This document shows, one piece after another, positions 12,629 to 26,600 of a stretch of DNA of 64,000 bases (its first letter is position 1; each line of letters starts with the position of its first letter). The stretch spans positions 7,771,362 through 7,835,361 of the forward strand of contig OZ022584.1 of NCBI GenBank assembly GCA_963669155.1, read 5' to 3'. The notes beneath the pieces were generated by a model. That model did no database searches. It worked only from the letters and a program-made list of their open reading frames with translations, and was not told the origin of the DNA. The DNA comes from Arbacia lixula. Taxonomy: Eukaryota > Echinodermata > Echinoidea > Arbacioida > Arbaciidae. A program made the translations under genes and the position numbers.

Positions 12629-13085
12629 TTTTCCACTGCGCGCTTGACTTGTACATGGTCACATTTATAATCACCTTGAGGGTAATAGGGAGCTTTCGTT
12701 ATAGCCCCGCGGACGGAAACAAGATCAGTGAGCAATCTGTTCTCGCCGTCCGTCCTCGGCAATTCACACGCAGTTTCGCTAAAAGACAGAGAACGCGAAC
12801 GACGGTGCGTGTGGCATCATCTCGCACACCCCCTACCGAGCTTGTCTACAAAACAGCCGGTCGCACGTGCGATTTGCATTACATCATCTGTACGGGCGCT
12901 GATTGGCTGCTGTCCTCTACTCGTCGAGGACGAGAAATCTCAGAATTCACGTTCTCGATTCCCCGCGCGGATTCCAGAGCGGGCGGTGGCGCATGCGCAG
13001 ATCGATCTTGGTGTCGGATTACCGTACTGGAGCCCGTCCGTCCTCGAAACGAAAGCTCGCTAATAACATGAGTAGAATGTAAGTT

Positions 13086-13087
<2 letters not shown>

Positions 13088-13150
<63 letters not shown>
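13088..13150. repeat. (CA)n microsatellite
   Basis: About 31 CA units, almost uninterrupted. It lies upstream of the TNIP-like promoter region. Confidence 0.95.
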
Positions 13151-13153
<3 letters not shown>

Positions 13154-15450
13154 GTGCACACATGCACAATCAAGAACCTTCGACCTTCATTTACAATAGT
13201 CTTGCTTTGTAGACTTTTTTCTTCTAGAATGCTCTATAAACAATGTACAATGGGAATTTTGCAGCGTCGACAATGCGAACCATTTGTTTGCTTCCTTATG
13301 CTAAACACGCTATGCCGGTTACGCATTGTTAATCACGCACATTGCGATCACACAATAATGGATTGCGCAATGACACATGCATGGGGTTTTTAGATTCGAT
13401 CATTGCTCAAAAAATTAATGAAATGTATCTCGCCTGGAAAAATTGTTGTTGTTTTACTAAATGAAGAAAATATTGCACTTTTGATTGGTGCAGGAAGTGT
13501 TTTACCCTCGTTATTTGGACCCGATCGTACTCAATGACCAACTGGCACATAAGATAAATTCCCACAATAAAACAAGTGCTTTGAAACCGTGACCCTATAG
13601 AAGCATTGTGTACAAAGGTATTGAGACTTCCTTCACTTAAGATTGAGAGAGTTAAATCCCACTGCCGTTGATGAAAATCAACGCACGGAAGCGCATCGTT
13701 GCAATATACTGCGTCCTCATTGTGGATCGTCCTTGCCCGGCGAGCCCAGTAAAGACCCGGATGTGCTTCTGTTCGAATATTAAGTTATTAAAGAGAAAGT
13801 CCTCCCTGAAGCTCAGTTGGTTTCAATAAAAGCAAAACATGATGGAAACAAATTAGCGAAGCTTTGACAAAAATCAGTCAAAAGAGCACAGACTTAGGAA
13901 TTGTTACATCTTAGTTTTGTGACGTTACTTGCGAGAGACTCTTCTATGAGTTTGTTTTTTTTTTCAAAAGAAAATGCAAATTTTCTCCAAAGGATATATT
14001 CTATTTTAACCTGTGCATTGTATATATCATTCAAAACATGTTTGTACACACATACCGCCATTGATTTTTTTTAGTCCATTATGAACAAAAGAAAAGTGGG
14101 AATTTAATTGATACAGTGCATAGCATAATGTGATATTATCATTTCGCACGTGATGTCACAAAATTAAAACTTACAAAGACTATAGCATTTGACGAATTTT
14201 TGTCAAACCTTCACTAAGTTGTTGCTTTCATTTCGTTGCTGTAATTAAAACCAATTTAACATCAGATTTGGTCTTCCCTTTAAGCTTTGCGGGGAAAAGG
14301 GGGGGGGGGCATAATCGAACGTTAGACATATTCGAAACTTCGAAAGGTCATTGATCAGGAAGGGGACATGTATGTATGACTTGTGATAATTCATCATTTA
14401 TTAATCAGCAAACCTTTATTTGTTAATGTGTAATTTACTGTTTGACTATGCATTCAAGCACGTGACTCATGAATTTTGTATCAGCATGTTGACCCAGCAG
14501 TTGCAAACACAGAAATTACGCAAACAAAATATATAGGTAGTACGTTTCCTGTCCCGTGACTATATTCATATTTAAACCTCTCTTTACTATTGGTATGGAG
14601 ATGTGAAAAAAGGCCAATAGAGTTGTCAAGGTCTGGTACTAAGAGGGTTTAGTCCCTAACGTGGACAATCGCTTGTCATGATGCGGACTTCATCTCCAGT
14701 ACTCTTTCCCGTTGCTGTTGTTTGTGCAAATAGAGTGAGAACAGCAGAAATATATGGTGTTCAGCTATCAATGATAAAACAGATGATAGAGCTTTTAATA
14801 AGTATAACATCTAGCTAAAATGAAAAAAAGTGTACCCAAAACATTGCAAGATCATTTCAGGTTGCATTTATCAACTTTGATTTGTTTTTGTAAATAGTTT
14901 TTATTTTCCAAGATGCGAGCGTCGTTTTTCATTGTCATATGCTTCATATATCATTCTGGCGAGTTGTATGATACCGTTCTTGCATTGATAGATCCATGTG
15001 TTTGTATGACATCTAATCAATCCTTCATCTTAATGTGAGTAAACATGGTAAAGATCGATCAGAGAGTGGGTTCATTATCATCGTAGATATATGACGAAGT
15101 TGTGTGATTAGAAAGGGACAACGACAGAGTTACGAAGTGATTACCATGATTGGTATGGTATGGTGTGGTGTGGTAAAAAGGTTTATGTTGATACTAGCTG
15201 AAGCATACTTATGGGTACGCCTGATCATATAGGTAGATTTGTGGCACATTGCCCCTCAGTCATCATTGGTTAATTCTACAAGTCATTGGTTCTTTGTTTC
15301 TTATACGAGTTATTTTTCATTATTTGCCCGTTACACTATTGGGTTAGTTTCTTTCCTTGTGGTGTAGCTTGAAACACGTTTCCCCGCGGCATAATCCTGA
15401 CAAAACAATACAAATTATGATCTATATTTTGCACCACAGAGTATTATACG
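13151..15450. other. Intergenic, no gene seen
   Basis: Ordinary AT-rich sequence with a G-run at 14300-14309 and a short GGTATGG/GTGTGG stretch near 15150-15175. No exon or RNA gene could be supported. Confidence 0.5.
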
Positions 15451-15452
15451 TA

Positions 15453-16080
15453 CAGTTGAGGCCAAAAGTTTACATACACCCATGGAATTTAGTGAAATTT
15501 GCTCGCGTGCCGAACATGGTAAAATCTACTATATCTTCAGAAATACAAATACTTCCATGTATCAAATTAAAGAGCGTATCAAGTATTTCACATGATTGGA
15601 ATGCCGTTGGGATTAAATTATATTTCAGTTGGAATTTTGTTCGAAGAAAAAAAAGTAATATTCGTGCCAAATGTATTCTAGTGTTTGTTATTATATTTTC
15701 AAACATCGTTTTATAGAAATATATATATGTCAAATCTATGATATATATTACATTTTCTATCATTATGTCACCACTGAACATAGAAGTGTAATCTGCAATG
15801 CTTGTATTGAGAAGTAACTAGCACAAATATGAAATTTTTTGTCAAGTTTTAATTTTTAATTTGTCTAAAATATGAAGATTTTCTGGGGAAAACGACACCT
15901 AAATATTTGCCAGCTCCTAATAACAAATAAATGTGATGAAGGGGCGTGACATACTCATTCGTTTGATATTAAATTCGTTATGATAACTCAAATATAAGAT
16001 ACAGGAAATTCTGTGACGTTTGGCAAGTGTCAACTTTTCCTTGAATTTCCTGGGTGTATGTAAACTTCCGGCCTCAACTG
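15453..16080. mobile_element. Tc1/mariner-type non-autonomous element
   Basis: A 628-bp element flanked by TA on both sides (15451-15452 and 16081-16082). The ends begin CAGTTGAGGCC and continue AAAAGTTTACATACACCC on the left; the inverted right end is the same with a GG for AA change. CAGTTGA and AGTTTACATACAC match the ends of Sleeping Beauty and related Tc1 elements. The interior has only short frames and no recognisable DDE transposase, so it must have been mobilised in trans. Confidence 0.85.
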
Positions 16081-16195
16081 TATAAACTGTTATGACGTTT
16101 ACTACTGTTGTACTTGTTGTACACTATTGTTTCAATATTTAGCAATATTGTTGACGTTTGTGTCGCAATAACTCTCTCAGTCTCTCTGGCTTCAC

Positions 16196-16268
16196 ATGTG
16201 CCAATGCCTTAATGGGTAAACGCCGCGTTAAAATAAAATCGAAAATGTTGAAAATTACGCTACATTTC
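16196..16268. repeat. Inverted partner of repeat at 18903-18975
   Basis: About 73 bp (CCAATGCCTTAATGGGTAAA and following) recurs in inverse orientation at 18903-18975, inside the loop of the palindromic element at 18581-19275. It is probably a fragment of another copy. Confidence 0.65.
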
Positions 16269-16955
16269 GTAATCAAACATTTCAACGGTGAAAAACATGT
16301 ACAGTTTATAAACAATACTAAATGGTGAAAATACATTTTAATCACGAAATAATGATGTGCGATTGCAACATTCATGCTATATATTTCAACTCCCACGCTG
16401 TTCGTTACCCTTATGGGATCAAAGGTCCCAGTGGTTTTGTAAACTATGTACTGTTTATACACTGTCTCATGCCTACATGAATTAATACGTATACAATTGG
16501 AGCCCCCCCCCCCCCCTCTATCTCTCTCACGTGTCTTTTCTCTGAGTCATAAACATTACATGTCGTTTATTCATCGCGATATATTCCCTACGCCCCCCCC
16601 CCCCCTTTGATACATCAGATATGTACACTACACACAACCATGTCAAACGTATATTAAACTTAACTGTGTCACTTAATTCTTATCGGTATCGATACGATAA
16701 ATCTAAAATAATGATCACGAACATTTTGTAAATGACTATGATCACACTGTTCTTTTGCAGCACATGTATATTGCAAAATCAGATAACACATTTATCAACA
16801 TAACATTGCTATATTGCTTTCAGTGTTGATCTCAATTTTGATCGAGACGAAATCCATTCCATTTCGGGCAATCGAAGATTCGGAGTCACGGACCTTCGAA
16901 ACATTAGGCAGTTACTCTTGAAGAGTGACGAGATGGGAATGGTTTTGGGGAGATG

Positions 16956-17000
16956 GGGGGGGGGGGGGGGGGGTGGGGGGGGGGGGTGGGGGGGGTGGTG
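16956..17000. repeat. Poly(G) tract
   Basis: Long G-runs interrupted by single T bases and followed by GGTGGTGG. The tract can form G-quadruplexes. Other long G/C runs nearby are at 16502-16516 and 16592-16606. Confidence 0.9.
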
Positions 17001-17576
17001 GTGGAGGTTCCAAGTGTATATTCATTTAAGATATTTAACTATGCTTGGAGCCGAGCAGAGCTGGATATAACTATATAACTTTACAACGCTATAGAAGATG
17101 ATACATTATTAAAGTACTCTCTACGTTTGCCCAAAATAAATTGATGGTTCCAGAGGAATCGCAGGGAGACTGCTTCGCGATCATCACTTACACAAAAAAT
17201 AATTCGAATGCCATGGCTGTAGTGTACACATTAAACATCATAATGTTAGCTGTCTAATAAACCTGTACAACCATCCGTACACCAAACAGGCGCCTTCAAT
17301 AAGTTGTGCTTTTCCCTCCTCACTATCTTGTCCACAACTCGGGGGGTTTATTATGTCCGCAAAAGCTCCGGGACGATCACCTTCTCGCTAATGGATCATT
17401 CTTTATGACAGTGGTGTACGAACGCTTTACGAGGCGCTATTAAGCCATCTCAGCTAGAATATAGGCCAAATGCAAATATACCCTTTGGGGAGTGCGATTC
17501 TTAATTAAACAAGAAGCGCGGAGTTTGAACAAAGCGTTGATTATTATCATCAGGAATTATAAATACTTGTACGGAT

Positions 17577-17885
17577 GATGAGGGGGATGGGTGAAGAGAG
17601 GTAAAGAGGAAGGCGGGAAGAGGAGAATGGAGGAGGAGGATGAGAAGGAGGAGGAGTGAGAGATGAGGGTAAAGAAGTGGGGGTAGGAAAGGCGATGAGG
17701 TGAGAAAGATGGACGGAATTAGAAAGAGACAGGGAGAAGGAGAGGGAGCGAGGGAGAGGAAGAGTGAGTGAGAGACAGTGATAGAGAGAGAGGCAGGGAG
17801 GGGGAAGGGGTATAATACGATGGTGAGAGCGAAGGCGGAAGGAAGGCGGTTTTAGGATCGGTGTGTGGGGGGGGGGGGGGGGGGG
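17577..17885. repeat. Purine-rich (GA) low-complexity tract ending in poly(G)
   Basis: An asymmetric GAGG/GAGA-rich strand about 300 bp long, ending in TGTGTG and then poly(G). Its open frames are low-complexity Pro/Ser/Leu strings and are not genes. Confidence 0.85.
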
Positions 17886-18025
17886 TATTGGCATGATTAC
17901 TGGTAGTAATTTGCGTATGTCCATTGCCATGATAGATAATCATTGGATTGAATATACTAGCTTTTTATCAAATAACCAATAAATCTTCATGAAGAAATAT
18001 AACTATTATTTACATACACACACAT

Positions 18026-18027
<2 letters not shown>

Positions 18028-18066
<39 letters not shown>
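18028..18066. repeat. (TG)n microsatellite
   Basis: A run of about 18 TG units after a short ACACAC stretch. Confidence 0.95.
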
Positions 18067-18068
<2 letters not shown>

Positions 18069-18580
18069 GTTAAGGGGAGGGGGATTTGTATTATCATAGT
18101 TCACCATCATAGTTTGCTCAATTTGCTCTATTTCATTTCCTTATCACATCATGTGTACGTGCGCCCGTCGTTAAACGCGTGTTTGTTCAATGACAAGCTG
18201 AAAACTCTGTACGTGAACAGAGGAAAACTACCCGGATAAATCTCAAGTTAGGAGAACAGTGTCGATGTATTTTCAGAGAAAGGAACTGCGAGAAGGGCAA
18301 TACCCTTCGGCACCTACGGAAAGAAGTTAAATTGTCACTTTTCGTTGAGAAATCTGCATCCTTGTTCCGTCATCCAGCCATTTGTTATTGTTTTGGCTCC
18401 CACGATCAGCTGTGTCTGTTCCTGGTTGAGACAGACACTAACATGACTACGACGTCCGATTTGTATGCTTGTTATTGGCATGACATTTGGGGGAAATCGT
18501 CATTTATTGCATTTATTGCAGATTGCTACGTGGGATATCCCCCCCCCCCCCCCCAAATAAAAGACACAAAAACACACACA

Positions 18581-19275
18581 TGTGTATCCCAAAGTGAAAA
18601 TCTCATTAAACATTTAAAAAATTATTACAAAGACGATATTTTATGAAATGTCACGTAACTTGACTTTATGATATGTGAATCTCAGCTTGATTTGAGTTGT
18701 GACATTTATGATATTGTTTTTTAAAAGTGTCAAAAGTTCTTTTTTAACATTTAGTACCAATAAAGGTTCTCCCGCTCAAGTAACAGTTTTGAACTTAAAA
18801 TCATTGCCTGAGATTCAAATTTTACAAGGTGTGGGTCCTCACGCGGCCCTTTAGCTTTTTCAATTTACGTTTTTCAGCGTTGAAATGTTCGCTTTATACA
18901 AAATGTAGCGTAATTGTCAACATTTGCGATTTGATTTTAACGCGGCATTTACCCATTAAGGCATTGGCACATTTCCATATCAATAGACATGCCTGAACTC
19001 GTTATACACGTGTACCTGTATTCACAAGTAATGCGCACAAAGCCCATAGAACCCACAACAGAAGGCAAAAGAAGGTCAAAAGACCTGTTCACATTTTTAA
19101 CAAAATAATATCATAAAAGTGCAACTCCGATCAAGCTGAGATTCACATATCATAAAGTCAAGGGGGTGTCAATGTTTTTTTTAACCAAGTTACGTGACAT
19201 TTCACAAAATATCGTCTTTGTAAAATCTTTTAAATGTTTAATGAGATTTTCCCTTTGGATTCACAGGTGTGATGC
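18581..19275. mobile_element. Large palindromic (foldback) element
   Basis: The arms at about 18581-18745 and 19090-19275 are reverse complements over most of their length. Landmarks are AAATCTCATTAAACATTTAAA, TGTCACGTAACTTG and GATATGTGAATCTCAGCTTGA. The right arm has about 25 extra bases between two landmarks. The roughly 340-bp centre holds the repeat shared with 16196-16268. No coding frame. Confidence 0.7.
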
Positions 19276-20326
19276 ACAATGCTCTAAATGAACTATTTGA
19301 TACACAGACCTTTTTTGGTCCAAATTTGTCCAAAAATGAAAATCTGAAAATGAAAAGTGAATTCATGTTGTCTTTCTTTCACAGAAAGTGCTAAAAAGGC
19401 CAACGCATCTGCTTGTTCGGGAATGGAAGGTGGGTCGGTAAAAGTTGGCGTTATGACCGTCGCGCTGTATCCGCTTAAAGATGGGCGATAATGATATCAA
19501 TTTGGGGTGGTATTCCAGAAGTTATCCTAAGTTTTCTCTTAAATCCTCTCTTACGCACATTCTGGAATACCAATCCTCCTAACTTTATGATTTACATAAA
19601 TTTGCATAAAGATAGGAGAAAACTTAAGAGAAATCTTAGGAGCGGAGTTAGGAGAAAAGTTAAGATCGTTCTGGAATACCACTTAGGAGAATCTTAGACG
19701 TAGAATAAGATTTCTTCTATAAGTTAGTATTTAAGATCGTTCTGTAAATATGTATATGTACATGCGATGAAGTATTGCGACCGTGGAGTTATTCATGCAT
19801 CATCTAGCTATTTATATGAAAGAGACCTTAAACAATTTAACGACATGTATATATATATATATTTCTATATATCATTTCCCAAGCTCACGTGTCAATTAAT
19901 CCCTGACTACATCAGTGTCCGTCATCACCCTCATCTGCCCGATACCCGATCGATAGTATCGAGATAGTATCAGACGACTCTTTCTCCCTACAGCTCCTTG
20001 CTAACGTTCGTCTAAGCCGAGCGATCTCTTTTACTCTGTCTCGGAGTCACCGGACATTCCATGATGATTTAACTCTGAAATGTCGGTCATCATTACTCAA
20101 ATAATCGAATCCTTTTTAAAAATAGGCTCAATTAACGAATGACCTGGTTTAGGTGAAAGCGAGAATCGCTTTTATCACTGCTGCTCTAAGCTCTTATCGC
20201 CGCTTCGCGGTTTTAGGGCTCTTCTGAAAAGAAAAAAAAACCCGCTAGCGTGTGACGAAGATGCACTGAGCAGGCACTGTCATCTTGCTCTTGTTATTTA
20301 CCTACCAGAGCGACTTGTCTTTCAAA
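19276..20326. other. Upstream region of the class C GPCR gene
   Basis: Contains an imperfect self-complementary segment at about 19505-19700 built on GGTATTCCAGAA/TTCTGGAATACC and CTTAGGAG-like words, probably another MITE-like hairpin, and then about 500 bp of more GC-balanced sequence before the start codon at 20327. No core promoter element stands out. Confidence 0.45.
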
Positions 20327-21436
20327 ATGGAAGTGCGCTGTTTTCTGTTTTGTGCCATTCTACCTCTCGTTTCTCCATTCATATACATGAAGCAAATGGA
20401 CAACGCATCGTGTTTGGAAGGTGGAGGATGCCCGTCCTTTTCGTCACCAGACGATGCCAATTTTTCACGGAGTTTGAGCGGGAGCGTCAACATTGTTTTC
20501 GTCGCGTCACCCGATGCTGGCTCCACGGAGGCATGCCAGGAGGCGATAACGGAGATAATCCTAATATTAGAATATGTCATGAAAGAGGTCCGTGAATTGT
20601 ACGGCTCCAGTTCCTACTCATGGATAGACTACACCATCATCTGCACGAGTTCGGGAAAGAACAATACTGACTCTTCGGTTCTGGGTCCTGACGATATTTT
20701 GCATCTCTTGCAAAATTCGGAAAATGCCGCCATAATTGTTGGCGCTTATTCTGACACAGTTTTGACTTCCTCCTTAATCTGGCTTGCGGGCAGCCTGAAT
20801 GTCCCTATCTTCTCTCTGAACCCATTGACCCCAGATCAGGCACCGACTTTTAGGATTGTCCCATCGACTGCAGAACTCATAGGCGCCGTCGTCGAAGTCA
20901 TTGACCATTTCGAATGGTCGTGGATTAGTTTACTGTCTACGGATAATGATATCAGCCGCGACGTTTTGAGTAAGATTGAGCTGGAGCTAGAGAGAAAACA
21001 GACAATTTGCATTGATGTCAAAATGTTTGTTGATTCCTCGCTTGATGCGGGCAACGAATCCGTTGAACGAAGGCGAATATTTGACAAGATTACCATGACA
21101 ACAGCGAGAGTGGTCGTAGTGTTTGTATTCGATGCAAAGGCGCACAAGATTTTGACTGAAATCATGGAAATGTTTCCAGGTAATGCAATTTAAGACGAAA
21201 CTACAAAAAGTCGTGTTTGTATTCTCTCGCACCTTTTCTCTGTTTTATTTATTAATATGTTTTATGTGATTTAAAATCACTGCTGAATGTGTCTGAAATT
21301 TTGAAATGCATTCAATGACTCTATCCTTTTTACAAACTAAAACGTAGTAGTAGTAGCAGTAGGTGAAGTAGTAGTAGAAGAAGTAGTAGCACTGCAGTAG
21401 TATTAGTAGTAGTAGTAGTAGTAGTCGTAGTACTGC

Positions 21437-21477
<41 letters not shown>

Positions 21478-23577
21478 GAGTAGTAGTAGTAATATTATTA
21501 TTTGTTCATTTTAAATCATTATAGACATGTTATAGGGGCTTGCACTCTTCCTTCATATTTTGGGGGGCTTCAAACTATTCCCACGTGTAGTCTAGTAGGT
21601 GAGGAGAATGCCCGTGCAACTCCCCCCCCCCCCCCCAAAAAAAAAAAAAAAAGAAAAAAAAAAAAAGAAAACAAAACAAACAAACAAAAACACGATTGAC
21701 GACTAAACTTTTTAAATCCGCAAGAGTATCATTTTTATCAAGTTAGATGTTCACACTTGATAAAAACGTCCCTGAAGATTTCTGGACCACTTAATTGTGG
21801 ACCCAGGTCAAAAAAGCTTGAGGTTTGTGAAAATAACATCCCCTGGTGAAGCCATATCTCCAGAAATACATCATTATATCTTATTAAATTTGGCTCACTA
21901 AAAGATTGTTCTTAAATCAAATGACTGGTAATGTTTTAAAGACATTGCAATTTATCTTCATCAATTATTGACATAAAAAATGCATAATATTAGATATGCT
22001 GTTGCCTTTGGTAGTTTCTGACACACACAAAAAACTCCTTTCACTTATTTTTTTACGAGCAAAGTTAGTACGAGATGATTTTGAATAGATATACTTTTTG
22101 GTCTTTCTGCTGATCGAAACATAATGTTAACTGGAAAGATACTATGCATCCTAACGTTTAAAACTCCATTTAAACACGATTGCAAGGTATGATTTAGCCC
22201 TTATATTGTATCTCATAACACTCGAATGTCTGAATGTCTAGGAGGATAGGTGGGCTGCCGTGCACCACCTGGAATGATATTGTTACATGATTATGAACAC
22301 CTCAAATATATCTCTTGAGAGAATTCAGGACTTACAAACAAGACAAAATATCCCGCGTAATCCTAATTAGCATATCCAAGAAGGCCGCTATCACAGCATG
22401 CCTAGCGTATATCACCATGGTCATAGTTCAGTCTGTTTTTAAGCCAACAGAATGCACATTTCTCAATAGTGTTTGATAAACCAATTTTTTACATGATGAG
22501 ATTTATGTTTTAGGGGTACTTGATAAGTGATTAGGGATTCGTACAAGTAGTTTCAGGTCAAGGTCACATTCAATCTCTGAGTATGATAATAAACAAGTGC
22601 TATTGTTTTTCCAATCCAGATCGCATCTGGATATCAGCCAGTCTGGGTAACATAGAGTCCCTCCCATCGCCTCCAACCACCATTGCGATCTCACCCACGG
22701 TCTACAACTTTCCTCCAAGCTTTGACGCCTTCCTCATCGACTGGTGCGTGCGTTGGGCCAACTGCTCCGATCTCGACCGCCAGCTGTGGGGTACCGTCGA
22801 GGTCGACTACGAATTCATCTGCGAGGCGGCCCAAACGAATGCGACGACTATGACTACGACGGCGAGGCACGCCCAACTGTTGGGGTTATACGTCGCGGTG
22901 CACGCGGCGACAAGGGACACGGTCTGCGAGCAGGCTGCGGTAAATGATTCGGGCGATGAACCGGGATGCACGTTCGCTTTCAAGGTCAACGAACTTCTGG
23001 CGCATGATTTGTTAAGTCACACGAACGACAGCCAAGACATCAACCAATTTGATTTTGATTTGCTCTCGTGGGGGTTCGATGTCAGAGCGACGCGTTGGAC
23101 CACCTCGCCTCAGGATGGGATGATGAAGTGGTCACGTGCCGATAGGACAGAAAATGAGGTCGGTAATGGTGAGGACGGGGATGGAGATGTCGAGATTGTT
23201 GATGACGTCGGACTGTATGGTCTATACAGGTCTAATCAGTTGGTGATTGACCCAAGTCGCGAGATATGGCCTGGTGAAGTAAGTGATATGGTATACAAAT
23301 GAGTAATGCTTGAAAACAAAATCAATAGAAAGTTCAAACAGCATGATTGAGGGCTACTTTCCTTTTCCCCGTGTTCCGTCTCTCTCTCTCTCCTCTCTCT
23401 TTCTGTCTCTCTCTCTCTCTTCTTCTCTCTCTCTTTCTTTCTCTCTCTCTTTCTCTCTCTTTCTCTTTCTATCTTTCTCTCTCTCTTTCTCTGTCTCTCT
23501 CTATGTTTCTCTTTCTATCTCTCTCACTCTCTCTATCCATCTTTCTCTCTCTCTCTTTCTCCCCCTCTCTCCCTTTA

Positions 23578-23621
<44 letters not shown>

Positions 23622-23634
23622 CCCCTCTCTCCCT

Positions 23635-23690
<56 letters not shown>

Positions 23691-26600
23691 AATGTTACAT
23701 ACATTGTTACTGATTCTTTCTCGCAGTTCCTGTTATACACTGTTTCTGATTCTTTCTCGCAGTTCCTGTTATATGTTAGTTCAATAATCTCACAGCGAGT
23801 GTCCGTGTACTCCTCATCCTGGTCATTACCCTGACCACTCTCCCTCCCTCCCTCACGCCTCCCGGATGTCATATCAAGAAATAAATATCCGCCGCGGTCT
23901 TACCAGACTGCTTGAAGAAACACGCGCTTTACGTCCAAGAGAGTGTCCAGTTTCATTTCCTCATCACCACTCGTGCGTGTGAAAGCACATATTGATCACC
24001 ATGGCATAGTAACCTTATCGTTGAGCTCTGCACATACGCATGCCAACTTAGCCTGAAGGTATAATGAAAAGAGAGATCTCACAATGTTTGAAATACTACA
24101 GTCATTATTGTTTAGAGATTTTCATTGGATTATTGCAGATCTTTTTGATATTCGGGCTTATCAGATTTTTTGGGTTATTCACCTTTATTAATTTGCCTTT
24201 ATGTACTTCATACAATTTCCATTATCATTCTTAACTAGTCCATCTATCAACATCCTGCTATTTACATTCACTATATAAGGAATATGAAAATCATGATCAT
24301 AATTGTCAATGCTAAATATGTTACTCGTTGCGAATAAATCGCTAGTGATAATCGTATGTCTCGCAATGTATAGTCAACAAGGGATCTAAGATCACGACAT
24401 TTCGTGCGCCGATGCAACACTTCGGCCAAAGGTTAATGAATTTTGCCAAAATTGGCCATAAAATATTGCTCCAAAATTTATAACTTTTCACAATAAAATC
24501 CAAATTCAGTAATCCAATTTCAACCAAACGTGAAACAATGGATCACTACATGGAGGTACACTGATGAAATTTTGCGTAAAATTCTTGAAAGGTCAAAGGT
24601 CAATGAACTTCACAAAACTTGGCTAAACCTGCCAACATGTTTTTATTCAAATGTCTTAATTGAATAATCCAAATTCAAACAAACCTGATGCAAAGGTGGA
24701 TATGCCCCCATTTAGATTTAGAAATTAATAGATTGGAAATCAAAGAAAAAAAGGTCAAAGGTGATTGAACATTGCCAAATTTGGCCAAATGTGGCAAAAC
24801 AAGTTGAAATTGAATGGTTTGATATCACGAAGTTAGTTAATGGTACACTGTCAAAAAAGTTTTCTATAAGAAGACAATCAATATCAATCAAATAAAGCTA
24901 ACAAAGAAGCGGGGACATTTTACTCAAGTTTTTTCCCCAAAAAAGATTTGCGTTACAAAAATGGCCATAAAAGGAAGTTTCCCCATTCCTGAAGGCTACT
25001 CGGACGTGGGAATACCTGACGTCTGAACAAAGCAGTTCACGAGTAAACAGTGTTTGTTGTGCTTTTCTCCTTTCGCGTGAATGACTCGTGGGTTAGTCAT
25101 TCCGTGTATTGTGCCCGTATGACCGTAAAATCTCCAATAAGACCGGTTTACTAAGATATTCAAATTTTATGCATACCAGTTTAACAAAGGTTGCCCCTGA
25201 CAACCGGAAAGCTTGCTCGAGGTTTGCCCGACCTAGCAACAACTAATGTATGCAAAGTGGAATCCAAGTACTCATACCATCGTTAGGTACAGGTTAATGG
25301 AATAACTCGTTACTAGGCCCCGAGGGAAGAGACATTCATGAATTTGACTACATTAGTAAACCGGTCAATTGCCTCGACTGTTACTGTGACTGACCTACAT
25401 AACTTTGCATAACGAGTTACTTTAAATTTTAAACACAACTTTCAAGCGCTATAGTCGCGTTTAATCTGAGGTGCATTTAATCACAGCTTAACCTTCACGT
25501 AAGACGGCCTAAAACACACAAACCGTCTGTGGCATGCTTGATGTGCGTGTTCTGTGTTTAGGTTTCAATGATAGTTAATTAATCTTAATTATTCCGCTCA
25601 ACAGCCAAAGTTTTCTGATCACTATTAGCTCATGAGATACACGTAGTTTACAGTACTGCATACCTCTTCTCCACCTCTCTTCCTTGTTTTTACAACAACT
25701 ATTTAGCGCGTCGTTGACAATCAATTATTATTATGCCGAAGCGTCGCGCTTTTGTCAGATGAGGTTTAATGGAGATGAGACATTCCTGTGGCGTGGAGAG
25801 GTATCCACGCCTACTCTTGTGTGGAAGGCAATAAAAAGAGGGAGACAAATTACGAGGGCTGATTAATGCAAGGGTAAGGTCGACCATGTACCGTGACCCT
25901 TTGAACACACAATAATCCATTTTCGTAATGTATTCACAGCTTTCCCTCTAACTGCCTGGTGACGCGTTATTTACATCCACCTGTATTTCGTGATTCAGTT
26001 TGAATAGATGGAACGCACTCTTAATATACATGTTGTTGCTATTCGGACAAACCTCGGACAAGCTTTTGGATTACCATTAGTAACGTATTGTTTGAACTAC
26101 GTGAATAAAATCTGCATATATAACGAAAATGGTAAATTCATTTTAAAGGTGATATTCATAGAAAATCCAAAAATATGAAGATATTCATTTACAGAAACCT
26201 TACAAGCCATACAATGAGCTTGGATGACATTCAAAGAATATATCACTTCCAAAAAAGCGAAATTAGGTTGAAAACAATCACCCTATTCTCGGGGACAAAT
26301 TTATCCTACTGTCATCCGAAACGGCCTTTAGGTCTGACGTAAGAAAAGGGAGGCGTTATTGTGCATCGCACACGCCAATCTGCAGCTTCTTTTCCGCCAG
26401 AAGCATCATGCATTGTTAATGAAACTGCGATGGCAGTTGCTAGGGATTGACAGGTGTGATACACAATGGTCATTGTGAAGCATCCCGGCTGTGACGTACA
26501 CACAAAGCCACTTTCCCTTGGGCGATTTCGTAGGTCAGGAGAGAGTCAAATTTGATTTTCAAAAAACACGAAAATGAACACTTTCATGACATGTTAGCTG

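Noticed and set aside
12649-13071. 140-residue plus-strand frame upstream of the TNIP-like gene
   Set aside because: A GC-rich promoter-region frame without domain features or exon partners.
15357-15781. Frames inside the Tc1-type element as a transposase remnant
   Set aside because: No DDE-type or helix-turn-helix pattern could be recognised; the frames cross the element end.
23310-23872. Long Ser-Leu and Glu-Arg frames
   Set aside because: They are the two strands of the CT repeat in GPCR intron 2.
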